A stretch of DNA of 27,622 bases from CAZKUN01 sp964555935 (GTDB lineage Bacteria; Armatimonadota; Zipacnadia; Zipacnadales; VGFC01). Below are positions 14,688 through 22,931 of this stretch, in pieces (position 1 is the first letter of the stretch; every line of letters starts with the position of its first letter). The stretch is from assembly GCA_964555935.1 (NCBI GenBank), contig CAZKUN010000110.1, positions 1 to 27,622 on the forward strand, given 5' to 3'. Below the pieces are notes generated by a model, which had not been told where the DNA came from, did no database searches, and worked only from the letters and a program-made list of their open reading frames with translations. The translations under genes and the position numbers were made by a program.

Positions 14688-15689
14688 CTACACGTCGGGC
14701 ACGTCGACGTTCGTCTCGCCCGTTGCCGCGGCGCGCTGGGCGACGAGGGTGGCCATCGAGGTCCGGAAGCCATCCTCAGTGCTGCGAAGCGGCTCGATAC
14801 CGTCGCGGAGGTGCTCCACGTAACGGGCGAATGGGGCCTTCCATTCAGGACCTGGGTTGCTACCATCCACGAGGACCTCGTCTTCGCCGGACCGACGCAG
14901 GCGCATCTCCGGACGCTCGCCGATGATGGCGTCGCCCTCAGTGCCTACGAGCCAGCATTTCCACGGCCCGGAGTGACCGGCAGGAACGAGGTAATCAACG
15001 CTGCCAAGCATGGTCGCGCCACCCGTCAGCTCGTAATGCACCGAGCCCGACATCTCGAAATCAGGGTGCTGAGGCAGGCCCTTGTTGACGGCTGAGGCCG
15101 AGAGAACGCGGGTGATCTCTTCGCCGGAAATCCATCGCACGAAATCGACGCCGTGGCCGAGAAGATCGTTGATGATCCCCCCATGCAGACCATCGCGAAA
15201 GTACCATTTGGGGCGGACGTCGTAGGCGAGTCCGTGCGGCCCCGCGATGAAGCATGAGACCAGCTCGCCGATCGCGCCATCGCGCAAGGGCACGGAAAAG
15301 GGCCCCCACGACCAGCGCATGCTGAAGTCGACGCCGACCTGGAGGCCATTGTCGCGGGAGAGGGCCGCGATCTCGAGCAGGTCGCTCTCGCGCGTGCAGA
15401 GGGGCTTGTCTACAAAGACGTGTTTGCCGGCTTTGAGACCAGCAATGGCGGTTGGGCCGCGGTTTGCGAACTCCTCGCAGACGACGAGAACATCGAACTG
15501 CTCGGCATCCAGCAGCTCTTCGTGAGTGCGGTACGCGACGTCGAGACCGGTCGCCTGCTCGAAGTCGGCGCGGTACTCGTCCTCGCTCTCGGCGATGGCA
15601 ACGAGTTCGACACCGGGATCCTGCCGCGCGATCTCAATCGCCCCGCGAACATGGCCGTGCTTCAATCCCGAAACGGCGACTCTCAGCAT
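14688..15689 (-). CDS. Gfo/Idh/MocA family oxidoreductase, cytoplasmic
   Basis: This 333-residue protein starts at the ATG at 15689, with GAGGAG about seven bases upstream. Longer readings add non-homologous residues. There is no signal peptide: the Rossmann motif (LRVAVSGLKHGHVRG) begins at residue 2. HVFVDKPLCT carries the family Lys in a DKP variant, and the C-terminal domain has GGIINDLLGHGVDFVRWISG and EMSGSVHYEL. Alignment by eye shows roughly 70% identity with the Tat-exported protein at 13148-14278 over the whole body, so the two are tandem duplicates sent to different compartments. It lies 38 bp after the ThuA gene, in an operon of sugar-related genes, and is probably an NAD(P)-dependent sugar or inositol dehydrogenase. 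Confidence 0.92.
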   Translation of the reverse strand: MLRVAVSGLKHGHVRGAIEIARQDPGVELVAIAESEDEYRADFEQATGLDVAYRTHEELLDAEQFDVLVVCEEFANRGPTAIAGLKAGKHVFVDKPLCTRESDLLEIAALSRDNGLQVGVDFSMRWSWGPFSVPLRDGAIGELVSCFIAGPHGLAYDVRPKWYFRDGLHGGIINDLLGHGVDFVRWISGEEITRVLSASAVNKGLPQHPDFEMSGSVHYELTGGATMLGSVDYLVPAGHSGPWKCWLVGTEGDAIIGERPEMRLRRSGEDEVLVDGSNPGPEWKAPFARYVEHLRDGIEPLRSTEDGFRTSMATLVAQRAAATGETNVDVPDV

Positions 15690-15727
15690 AGTGGTCTCCT
15701 CATTTCGCGCATCGTGGACGCCCAACA

Positions 15728-16495
15728 TCACGGCTTGCATTCCCACTCAATATCGCCTACCGCCCACAGCATGGCGTTCAGCACGTGCTCCTGGAACTTG
15801 GGGTTGTCGAAGACGTCGTCGCGGTGGCCGAGCGTGACATAGAAGCTCCGCCCCTCGCCGTATGGCCTGCACCACGCGGTGGCATAGTCCTTGTCCTCGC
15901 GCTTCATGTTCGGCTTGGTGAAGTCCGTGCCGTCTGGGTCGAGGCTCATCAGCACGCACAACTCGTCCCGGTTCCAGTTCCGGTGCTGGTAGATCTCATC
16001 GACAATGACCCACTCGTCGCCAAGGTGCCGGCACGCCGGGTGACCCGGTTGCTCGATCTTGATGGTCACCTCTTCGTGCCAAGGATGGCCGTCAAACCAC
16101 CCGCCCATGAGTTCGCGATATTCGGGCCAATCGTAGTGACTGTCGGTGGCGGAGTGGATGCCCACAACAGCGCCACCCTCGCGGACGTACTTCAGCAACG
16201 CCGCCTTCTGCTCGTCGGTGTAGAACGAGCCGGTCGTGTTATTGAGGACGAGGCACGTCACGTCGGCGAGGTAATCATCGTTGATGAATCTCGAGTCTTC
16301 GGTGCAGGTCGCGGCGAACTTGCCGCTCTCCTCACAGACCCTCGTGAGAATCGGCTTGCCGTACGAGCAGGTGGTATGCCGAAAGCCCGCTGTCTTTGAG
16401 AGAACCAGGACCTTCCGCATCGGCGCGTCCTGCGCGAGGGCCGGCAGAGCGAGTGCAGCGAGGATGATGGTTGCCAGCAGATGAGAGACTCTCAT
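15728..16495 (-). CDS. Secreted ThuA domain protein
   Basis: This protein has 255 residues. The ATG at 16495 has GGAG about ten bases upstream and begins a signal peptide ending ALAQ-DA (residues 1-22). The ThuA (trehalose-utilisation, class I glutamine-amidotransferase-like) fold is shown by KVLVLSKTAGFRH (28-40), CLVLNNTTG, GGAVVGIHSATDS (108-119), GGWFDGHPW, VDEIYQHR and the C-terminal FYVTLGHRDDVF. ThuA proteins accompany Gfo/Idh/MocA oxidoreductases in many planctomycete-like genomes and are implicated in sugar modification, though the chemistry is not well defined. The amidotransferase Cys is replaced, as usual for the family. It sits between the discoidin-type protein and the cytoplasmic oxidoreductase. 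Confidence 0.92.
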   Translation of the reverse strand: MRVSHLLATIILAALALPALAQDAPMRKVLVLSKTAGFRHTTCSYGKPILTRVCEESGKFAATCTEDSRFINDDYLADVTCLVLNNTTGSFYTDEQKAALLKYVREGGAVVGIHSATDSHYDWPEYRELMGGWFDGHPWHEEVTIKIEQPGHPACRHLGDEWVIVDEIYQHRNWNRDELCVLMSLDPDGTDFTKPNMKREDKDYATAWCRPYGEGRSFYVTLGHRDDVFDNPKFQEHVLNAMLWAVGDIEWECKP

Positions 16496-16529
16496 TCGTG
16501 TTTGCTCCGATCGCGTGATCGACGGCGGG

Positions 16530-17294
16530 CTACTCGGCGGGCAATACGCTGAGTTCATGGATCGACCAGAACCAGTGGTCGCCATGCGGTTTGGTGAGGG
16601 TGATGCGGATGTGCTGGGCCTCGACGGCATCGAACGTGAGCCTGATGCGGCCGCGCCGGTTGATGTCCTTCGTGGACTCAAGGTCGACAATCGTCTTCCA
16701 GTCACCGCCCCTGACGGAGACCTCAACCGTCACGCCCTCGGGAATATCGTTGCCGGACTGGCGCGCGTCCAAGACAACCCCGGCCACATCCTCGACCGCG
16801 CCCAAGTTGAGCGTGAACCAGTCGCCGGCCGCCTGCTTGCGACCGGTATCCCACCGCGTGCCGGTGTCGCCGTCGAAGGCCTTCTTGGGATCGCCGGCAA
16901 CCGCGACCGCCTTCCACCGATCCGTTGGCAGGCCGATGCGGGGCTGCACCTTGAAGATTCCCTCGTACGCCTTCTCGGCGAGCGTATCGCCATCGGAAAT
17001 GAGCTTCAGCGAAACGTCGAGGGTCTTGCTCGTCCGCTCATCCCACCAGTCGACGCAATCGCTGACCTTCACCTCGCCATTGGCGGGCAAATCAACCATC
17101 CCGATCTCGGTGAAGTGGCGGCCATCCGCGAGCACGACCTTCCATTCCACGATGCAGTTCTTCACCTCGGCGCCCGAGTCATTGCTGACCATCAGGGCTT
17201 CGGGGACGTCGGAGTGCTCGAGCCAAACGGCCGGGGCAGCGCTCGCCAGGCTCGCGGCGAGGGTTAGTAGCAGCACGACTACGGTGACGCGCAT
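16530..17294 (-). CDS. Secreted protein with F5/8 type C (discoidin) binding domain
   Basis: This protein has 254 residues. The ATG at 17294 has GGAGG seven bases upstream and begins a strong signal peptide (MRVTVVVLLLTLAASLASA). Residues about 22-110 form an Ig-like beta domain (VSNDSGAEVKNCIVEWKVVL). Residues about 125-252 are a discoidin jelly roll: AFDGDTGTRWDTG (139-151) is the characteristic F5/8C loop, followed by WFTLNLGAVEDVAGVVLDAR, VTVEVSVRGGDW and the closing FWSIHELSVLP. Such domains bind carbohydrate or anionic surfaces; no catalytic site is present. It probably tethers or presents the substrate for the enzymes encoded next to it. It ends 34 bp before the ThuA start. Confidence 0.88.
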   Translation of the reverse strand: MRVTVVVLLLTLAASLASAAPAVWLEHSDVPEALMVSNDSGAEVKNCIVEWKVVLADGRHFTEIGMVDLPANGEVKVSDCVDWWDERTSKTLDVSLKLISDGDTLAEKAYEGIFKVQPRIGLPTDRWKAVAVAGDPKKAFDGDTGTRWDTGRKQAAGDWFTLNLGAVEDVAGVVLDARQSGNDIPEGVTVEVSVRGGDWKTIVDLESTKDINRRGRIRLTFDAVEAQHIRITLTKPHGDHWFWSIHELSVLPAE

Positions 17295-17372
17295 CAGCGA
17301 TCCTCCAACAGGGGTGCGGGGACTTCGGTTCAATAGCGGTCGTTTCCGCGTCCAGGCTGACAGGTCCTTCGA

Positions 17373-18182
17373 TCACGGCAGCCCGGGGTGTTTCTCGAGG
17401 AAGTTGAGGATCCGGTCCTCAATGCCCATCACGATCTCATTGGTGTGCCCCATCCCTGCGCGGAGGACGAGTTCGGAGCCGTTGTTCAGTGGCTGAACGG
17501 CTTCCCAAAGGAGCGTTGCGTTCCATGCGGGGATGACCGTGTCCTGGTCGCCATGGACGATCAGCACGGGCACGGTCTTGAGCATCTCGGGATCAACGAC
17601 GGCGGATTGGGCGTCATACGTCGCGCGCGCATCGTAGACCGTTCCACCAAATGCGCCCGCGAGCGATTCGTTGTAGAACCCCGCGTGGTAGAACCGCGCG
17701 AAATCCGTCGCGCCCATGAAATCGACGACTGCGGCGACCTGTGCCGGGCGGTGCTTGGCGTACGTGAGAGCAGCGCCGCCGCCCATGCTCACGCCCATGG
17801 TGTAAACGCGGTCGGGATTCACGTTCAGATTCGCCTGCAGATAGGCCAACGCGGCGTCCGTGCGCTTGCGGGCGATCTCGTTCATCCACGTGTTCGGACC
17901 GGTCGCGACGCCGGCCATGATGTAGCCAAGGTCCCCCGCCTTGCGCCGGAACGTGCTGAACTCATCCTTGAGCATATTCGTGTTGGCAGCCGTCGTGCCA
18001 TACCCACGCCCATGGAAGAAGAGAATCAGCGGACGCGGGATGTCACCCGTGTAGCCGGGCGGGAGAATCAGCCAGATGGGGACTTGTTCCTCGCCGTGAG
18101 GCGCGGCAATTGCCCCATTGGCAGGCAGCGCGGCCGCGGGCTGGGCGAGGAAGCTCGCAAGCGTCAGGATGTGGATTGGCAT
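17373..18182 (-). CDS. Secreted alpha/beta hydrolase, esterase type
   Basis: This 269-residue protein has an N-terminal leader (about 1-19, MPIHILTLASFLAQPAAALP). The alpha/beta hydrolase fold shows the oxyanion strand PLILFFHGRGYG (51-62), the nucleophile elbow GVSMGG with S132, the acid in VLIVHGDQDTVIP (D214) and the His in GMGHTNE (H246), so the triad is complete. The order and spacing resemble feruloyl/acetyl-xylan and PHB-depolymerase-like esterases. It probably removes acyl groups from a polysaccharide outside the cytoplasm. It follows the propeller glycosidase after 12 bp, so the two are co-transcribed. The SD before the ATG is weak (CGAGAG); coupling to the upstream gene may compensate. 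Confidence 0.88.
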   Translation of the reverse strand: MPIHILTLASFLAQPAAALPANGAIAAPHGEEQVPIWLILPPGYTGDIPRPLILFFHGRGYGTTAANTNMLKDEFSTFRRKAGDLGYIMAGVATGPNTWMNEIARKRTDAALAYLQANLNVNPDRVYTMGVSMGGGAALTYAKHRPAQVAAVVDFMGATDFARFYHAGFYNESLAGAFGGTVYDARATYDAQSAVVDPEMLKTVPVLIVHGDQDTVIPAWNATLLWEAVQPLNNGSELVLRAGMGHTNEIVMGIEDRILNFLEKHPGLP

Positions 18183-18194
18183 TATTGGCTCTCG

Positions 18195-19190
18195 CTACGG
18201 TTCGTTGATGATGAGCGATCCATCGTCGCTGTAGGTGATTGGGTAAGGCGGCGACATGCTGCAGTCGATAGTGGTCAGTAGAACGCGCCCGTCGGCCTCG
18301 GGCACGGTCTTGTAGATGTAGCCGGGCTTGCCGTCAGGCAGGTTCAGCCACCACGTGCCGCGGGGCTCGTAGGGCCCCATGAGCGCGGCGGACTGGATCA
18401 CGTAGTTGCCGGCCCGCGTCGCATCCGGGACGGCGGCTCGAAGCGCGTAGCTATGCAGCCCGCCGTGGGCGCCGAAGTACAGATACCAACGCCCGTCATG
18501 CTGCCAGAACTGAGGCGTCTCCATCCGCTCGAACCACTTCGGCCACGCGAGAATACCAACAGGCTCCCACGTCTGAAGATCCCGCGAGCGCAACGCGGCG
18601 AGACACCCGCGACGCCCTTCGGGCGCCCCATCGACCTGGGAGTTGATGACCATCATGAACCAGCCGTCGATGGGCTCGGGATGAACATAAGGGTCGGCGA
18701 GAGCTTGCCAGGAAACCTGCTCGCCTTCCCATGTGGTCTCGTAGCGTTCGCCGAACGGGAGCACGGGCCCATCCCCCACCTTGCGCCAGTGGTCGAGATC
18801 ATCGCTAACCGCCAGCCCGACGCCGGACTGCTTCGAGCCGCGCCCTGTGAAGAGCATCCACCACTTGCCGGCGTGGCGACAGATGCTGCCGGTGGCGATT
18901 GAGAGGTCGTTCCACGTGCCATACACATTGACGAGAGCCGGTCCGCGGTTCTCCCAGTGGAGTAGGTCGCGCGACACGGAGTGCCCGACGTGCTGGTGGC
19001 CATGCTTGAGATCCGGGTCGGGCAGCGCGCGGGCAGCTTGGAGGTAGAAGGCGTGCGTGACGCCATCGCTCTCCGCGAACCAAAGGTCCCAGATATACAT
19101 CCCCGGCGGATGATACGGCTCAGCGGCCGGCGCCTGCGCCATCGAACAGCCTCCCAATAGCATCAGCATCAACACGGTGTGGCTCCTCAC
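18195..19190 (-). CDS. Lipoprotein five-bladed-propeller glycosidase (GH32/GH43/GH117-like)
   Basis: This protein has 331 residues. I chose the GTG at 19190 because it gives a lipoprotein leader MRSHTVLMLMLLGGC (lipobox Cys15) and has GGAGG five bases upstream; a TTG at 19202 and a GTG at 19175 are alternatives. The propeller shows the three acidic positions of the GH32/43/62/117 groups: Y-I-W-D35-L-W (nucleophile or general base), LAD166-P (stabiliser) and ME224-TPQFW (acid). Repeated blades such as HWENRGPALV and GKWWMLFTGRG support the fold. Lipidation would anchor it to a membrane surface. It is the first gene of the minus-strand operon and is divergent from the heparinase-like lyase across 88 bp. 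Confidence 0.8.
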   Translation of the reverse strand: MRSHTVLMLMLLGGCSMAQAPAAEPYHPPGMYIWDLWFAESDGVTHAFYLQAARALPDPDLKHGHQHVGHSVSRDLLHWENRGPALVNVYGTWNDLSIATGSICRHAGKWWMLFTGRGSKQSGVGLAVSDDLDHWRKVGDGPVLPFGERYETTWEGEQVSWQALADPYVHPEPIDGWFMMVINSQVDGAPEGRRGCLAALRSRDLQTWEPVGILAWPKWFERMETPQFWQHDGRWYLYFGAHGGLHSYALRAAVPDATRAGNYVIQSAALMGPYEPRGTWWLNLPDGKPGYIYKTVPEADGRVLLTTIDCSMSPPYPITYSDDGSLIINEP

Positions 19191-19278
19191 TGCCCCCTCC
19201 AACCAGGGCCGGCAGGAACTTCTCTGTCGGCCGACCTAATACCTCATTGTAGAGACACTGAATTCGGAGGCGCCCCCG

Positions 19279-21744
19279 ATGCGGATCGCGTGGATGGCTT
19301 CTTGTCTGACGCTCACATCTTTCGCTGCCGCTCAGACGACTGCCTGGGATTTCGAAGGCGATGAGACCACCTGGCGGCCGAGGATGGACACCGTCGCGGT
19401 CGAGATCGAGCGCGGGAGCGGGGCGACGGATGAGAGCACCGCGAGCCTCCACGTAAGCGGCCCCATCGAGGGCGGGTGGAACTACGCGATGTCGGACACG
19501 CGCCCGATGGAGCCAGAGCAGCTTTACCGGCTATCGGCGTGGGTGCGGGTGAACAGCCTCGGCGACGGCACGCTGGCCCCATTTCTGAAGTGCGAATTCC
19601 TGGGCGAGGGCACGGCGTCACTCGGCCGCGCGAGCACGACCACGTATGAAATCGGCAAGACGGGCGAGTGGCAGCTTCTCACGGGCGAGTTCCGGTCTCC
19701 GGACGGCGTGACGTCATTCTGGCTGGCGGTCGAGAAGGGCGGCAGCGATCCCATGCAGATCGACGCGAACCTGGACGACGTCACGCTCGAGAGAATCGAC
19801 CGACTCACGATCCTCGACAAGTACAAGCTGGACCCCATCCCGGCGCCGCTGGAGAAGATGCGCGGCGTCCACCCGAGGATCTACCTGACTCAGGAGCGCG
19901 CGGAGGAACTCCGCGCGGCGATTAAGACGACTCACGGGTCGCTGTGGGACGAGCTTCGTGGGCAGGCGGATAGCGCCGCGGACAACGGCCCGCCGGAGTA
20001 CAAAGGGGATGATGGGTGGAGCGGCAACGAGCAGCTCTGGCAGCGGAGCGTGGGCAACATCATGCCGACGCTGGCGATGGCGTGGGTGTTGAGCGGCGAT
20101 CAAAAATACCTCGACGCGGCGCGCGAGTGGGCGCTCGCCTCGTGCGGGTACGAGACGTGGGGGCTGGGGAGCATCGACGGTATGGACCTCGCGACGGGGC
20201 ACCAGCTCTTTGGCCTGGGGATCGTGTATGACTGGTGCTACGACGATCTCGGCGAGGAGGCCCGGACCACCATCCGCGAGACGCTCGTGCGCCGGGCGGG
20301 GGCCATGTTTGAGGCCGGCTCTGGCGGCAAGGCGTGGTGGCGGAAGTCGTACATGCAGAATCATCTCTGGGTAAACATCGCGGGCATGAGCGTGGCGGGC
20401 TTCGCGTTGTTTGATGAGGTCGAGGACGCGAACTACTGGGTTGGCTTCCCTCTCGACAGGTTCCGCCTGACCATGGACGCGCTCGGACCGGATGGCGCGA
20501 GCCACGAGGGCGTGGGCTACTGGCAGTATGGCGTTGAGTACATGATGAAGTTCCTGCACCTGAGCGGGCAGCTTCTGGGGGTCGACATCGTGGGGGATGG
20601 GCAGTGGTGGCCCAAGACCGCCGCCTACTACGAATACCTGACCACGCCGCGCAACGCGTGGACCTCGCGCAGCAGCATCATCGACATCGGCGACGGGCCC
20701 CGGGGCAACTGGTATGGGCCGGATCACATCCTGCGCGGGCTGGCTTGGGAGTATCGCGACGGGCACGCGCAGTGGTTCGCGGAGCGGGTCGACGAGGCGA
20801 ATATCGAGGCGGCGGGCGCCCGGTGGCTGAATCTGATCTGGTACGACCCGAGCGTGGTGCCCATCCCGCCGGACGATCTGCCAACGCTGAGGCATTTTGA
20901 TGACATGGACATCGTGTCGGCGAGGTCGGACTGGTCGGGCGACGAGTCGCTGGTGGTGTTCAAATGCGGTCCGTTCATCGGGCACGAGGCGATCCAGGAG
21001 TTCAGCTACGATCCCGGTGGCGGGCACGTGCATCCTGACGCGGGGCATTTCCTGGTCTTTGGTGAGGGCGAGTACCTGATCCGCGACGACGGATATCGCT
21101 CCAAATGGACCGGCCAACACAACACGCTACTGGTGGATGGTCGCGGGCAACTCGGGGAGGGCAAGCACTGGTTCAGCGGCGGCGAGTGCCTGGCAGCGAA
21201 AGCGCGGCCGAAGGTCATCGCGGCCAGATCGACGCCGGAGATCGATCACATCGCGGGCGACGTGACGGACGCGTACCCGGATGACATCGGCCTCAAGCGA
21301 TTCGAACGCCATCTCGTGTATGTGAAGCCAAACGTGCTGCTCGTGTTCGATGATATCCGGGCGGAGGCCGGGAAGGAACTGGAGTTGCGGCTCCACCCGG
21401 AGGCCGCCGAGTGCGAGCAAGACGGCGACGTGTTCACGGTCACGGGAGAGCAGTCCGTGATGCGGATTGAGTCATTCCACGCCGATTCGACATCAGCCGA
21501 GATGATCGCGGGCGAGGACCGGGGCGGCGGCGATGAGTTCGAGATGCTCACGATCAGGCTGCGGCACAGGGTTGGGAACGCGAACGCCCCGTGGCGGTCG
21601 ATTACTGCTATCTCGTGGGCGCCCAAGGGCGAGACGCCGCCGGAAGTGACCCACCGGTTGGTGCCCGGGCGGTCGACGGTGACCGTGGGCGATCACGAGG
21701 TCTCGTTCACGTGGATAGCGGACGAAGACCGGGTGGATTGGTGA
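19279..21744 (+). CDS. Secreted heparinase II/III-like polysaccharide lyase with N-terminal CBM
   Basis: This is an 821-residue protein. The ATG at 19279 follows GGAGG by about eight bases and starts a signal peptide ending FAAAQ (residue 19). Residues about 22-172 are a CenC-like carbohydrate-binding jelly roll (AWDFEGDE, then RLSAWVRV). Residues about 190-530 form an alpha-toroid beginning GVHPRIYLT and including QNHLWVN (N361-H362) and GVGYWQYG (Y414). Residues about 540-821 are the beta-sandwich with GGHVHPDAGHFLVF (H583, H585, D587) and GQHNTLLVDG (H614-N615). This order of Asn-His, Tyr and His-x-His motifs is that of PL12/15/17/21-type heparinase II/III and alginate lyases. It most likely beta-eliminates a uronic-acid polysaccharide. 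The substrate cannot be decided by sequence reading. Confidence 0.88.
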   Translation: MRIAWMASCLTLTSFAAAQTTAWDFEGDETTWRPRMDTVAVEIERGSGATDESTASLHVSGPIEGGWNYAMSDTRPMEPEQLYRLSAWVRVNSLGDGTLAPFLKCEFLGEGTASLGRASTTTYEIGKTGEWQLLTGEFRSPDGVTSFWLAVEKGGSDPMQIDANLDDVTLERIDRLTILDKYKLDPIPAPLEKMRGVHPRIYLTQERAEELRAAIKTTHGSLWDELRGQADSAADNGPPEYKGDDGWSGNEQLWQRSVGNIMPTLAMAWVLSGDQKYLDAAREWALASCGYETWGLGSIDGMDLATGHQLFGLGIVYDWCYDDLGEEARTTIRETLVRRAGAMFEAGSGGKAWWRKSYMQNHLWVNIAGMSVAGFALFDEVEDANYWVGFPLDRFRLTMDALGPDGASHEGVGYWQYGVEYMMKFLHLSGQLLGVDIVGDGQWWPKTAAYYEYLTTPRNAWTSRSSIIDIGDGPRGNWYGPDHILRGLAWEYRDGHAQWFAERVDEANIEAAGARWLNLIWYDPSVVPIPPDDLPTLRHFDDMDIVSARSDWSGDESLVVFKCGPFIGHEAIQEFSYDPGGGHVHPDAGHFLVFGEGEYLIRDDGYRSKWTGQHNTLLVDGRGQLGEGKHWFSGGECLAAKARPKVIAARSTPEIDHIAGDVTDAYPDDIGLKRFERHLVYVKPNVLLVFDDIRAEAGKELELRLHPEAAECEQDGDVFTVTGEQSVMRIESFHADSTSAEMIAGEDRGGGDEFEMLTIRLRHRVGNANAPWRSITAISWAPKGETPPEVTHRLVPGRSTVTVGDHEVSFTWIADEDRVDW

Positions 21745-21792
21745 TGGCGACTAGCTCAGCGTAGACCATCACCGCATTCGGTTCGTCGGGCA

Positions 21793-22908
21793 TCAACTCA
21801 CCTCCACCCGCAGTCCGCCGGTGATCCAGCCGGCGAGGTTGTAGAGCAGGGCGCTGAGCGCATAGATAACGAAGTCCAAGATCGGGATGCCCAGGAGCCA
21901 GGCGAGGGCGTACAGCAGGACGACCGACCCGTTGTCCGCCGTCATGGCGAGCACCGCGATTGCCGAGACCGGCAGCAGGGACAGGATCGAACCAAACACG
22001 CCCCAAGCCAGTCCCACCTGGGCATACTCCAATACGCCGACCGCACGGATGGGAATCGGGCTATCGGCGGTCTCAGCCAAGGGCTCGGCCGCCGTGTGTA
22101 CCGGAACGGATGACTCAAACCGTATGCCTCCAAATCGGCCCGCCACCCAGTTGTAGACGATGACGCTGACCAGAGTGCCGCCCACCGCGCACAACAGAGA
22201 ACCCGCCAACTGGCCAAGGGGCGATACCTCGATCCCAAGCTTGGCGAGGTGAGCGCTGAAACACACCACCGTGACGGCCCAAACGACTCCCCAGACCGCA
22301 CCGGTGATCGCGCAGACCCACAGCGCGGACACCATGTCGACACGGGTGAGGGTCCGGGTGCCGTCCTGCCATTCCCGCGTCTGGCCAAGCCTGATGAGCC
22401 ACCCGCCCGTCCGGCGCATGACCCAATTGAACAGCGATAGGAAGATCAGTTGCGCCAAGAACACGGCAACGACATGCGCTCCGATCCTGAGCACCCACAG
22501 CATCGGGCGTCCCGACGGCGCCTGGTCGTATGTGGGGACCACTCCCGCCGCCCTCAGTGCGAGGCCCAACAGGCACCCGACAGCCATCCCTACGGTCGCC
22601 AGAATGAACGCCATGCGCAGGAATGACCACGTCTCCAACCGATGCACCAGCACGCGGTCAGCCAGCGCGGACGCGGTCAGCGAAATCGACTCGCCACACC
22701 GACACTCGACCGTTTTGCCCACGTGCCGGGAGCGGACGCGGTAGGCGCGCTTGCAGTGCGTACAGGAGACCTGGACCTTGGGTTCGAGGAGGTCGAGGTC
22801 CTCGCCGCAACGACAGCGCACGGTCTGCCCAAGGTGCTGCTCGGGGACGCCGTACTCGCGTCCGCAGGCGGTGCAGATTATTTTGACGCGCGTCGGCCGA
22901 TCGCTCAT
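21793..22908 (-). CDS. Zinc-ribbon membrane protein with three DUF3566-like repeats
   Basis: This 371-residue protein starts at the ATG at 22908, with GGAGGG nine bases upstream. Two tandem ribbons occupy residues 9-75, each C-x2-C...C-x-C: C12, C15, C32, C34 and C49, C52, C69, C71, with GVPEQHLGQTVRCRCG-like spacing. The last pair is CxC rather than the usual CxxC. The membrane part has three similar units, each ending in a hydrophobic-Asn-x(n)-Gly-Gly strand: LFNWVMRRTGGWLIRL, VYNWVAGRFGGIRFE and LYNLAGWITGGLRVEV. This resembles DUF3566, a transmembrane family with a short ID/EP start and a YN...GGxxVE end. The next three genes share the repeats but have a Pro-rich N-terminus instead of ribbons. 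Function unknown. Confidence 0.82.
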   Translation of the reverse strand: MSDRPTRVKIICTACGREYGVPEQHLGQTVRCRCGEDLDLLEPKVQVSCTHCKRAYRVRSRHVGKTVECRCGESISLTASALADRVLVHRLETWSFLRMAFILATVGMAVGCLLGLALRAAGVVPTYDQAPSGRPMLWVLRIGAHVVAVFLAQLIFLSLFNWVMRRTGGWLIRLGQTREWQDGTRTLTRVDMVSALWVCAITGAVWGVVWAVTVVCFSAHLAKLGIEVSPLGQLAGSLLCAVGGTLVSVIVYNWVAGRFGGIRFESSVPVHTAAEPLAETADSPIPIRAVGVLEYAQVGLAWGVFGSILSLLPVSAIAVLAMTADNGSVVLLYALAWLLGIPILDFVIYALSALLYNLAGWITGGLRVEVS

Positions 22909-22931
22909 GTTCTGTATCCCTCCGGACGACT

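Noticed and set aside
14168..14926. 252-codon plus-strand frame in and around the intergenic region
   Set aside because: Composition is Arg/Ser/Gly-rich, there is no ribosome-binding site, and it overlaps two real genes and the terminator.
19714..21120. 468-codon minus-strand frame opposite the heparinase-like gene
   Set aside because: The plus strand carries the family motifs and a proper start; the antisense product is a Pro/Arg/His-rich shadow.
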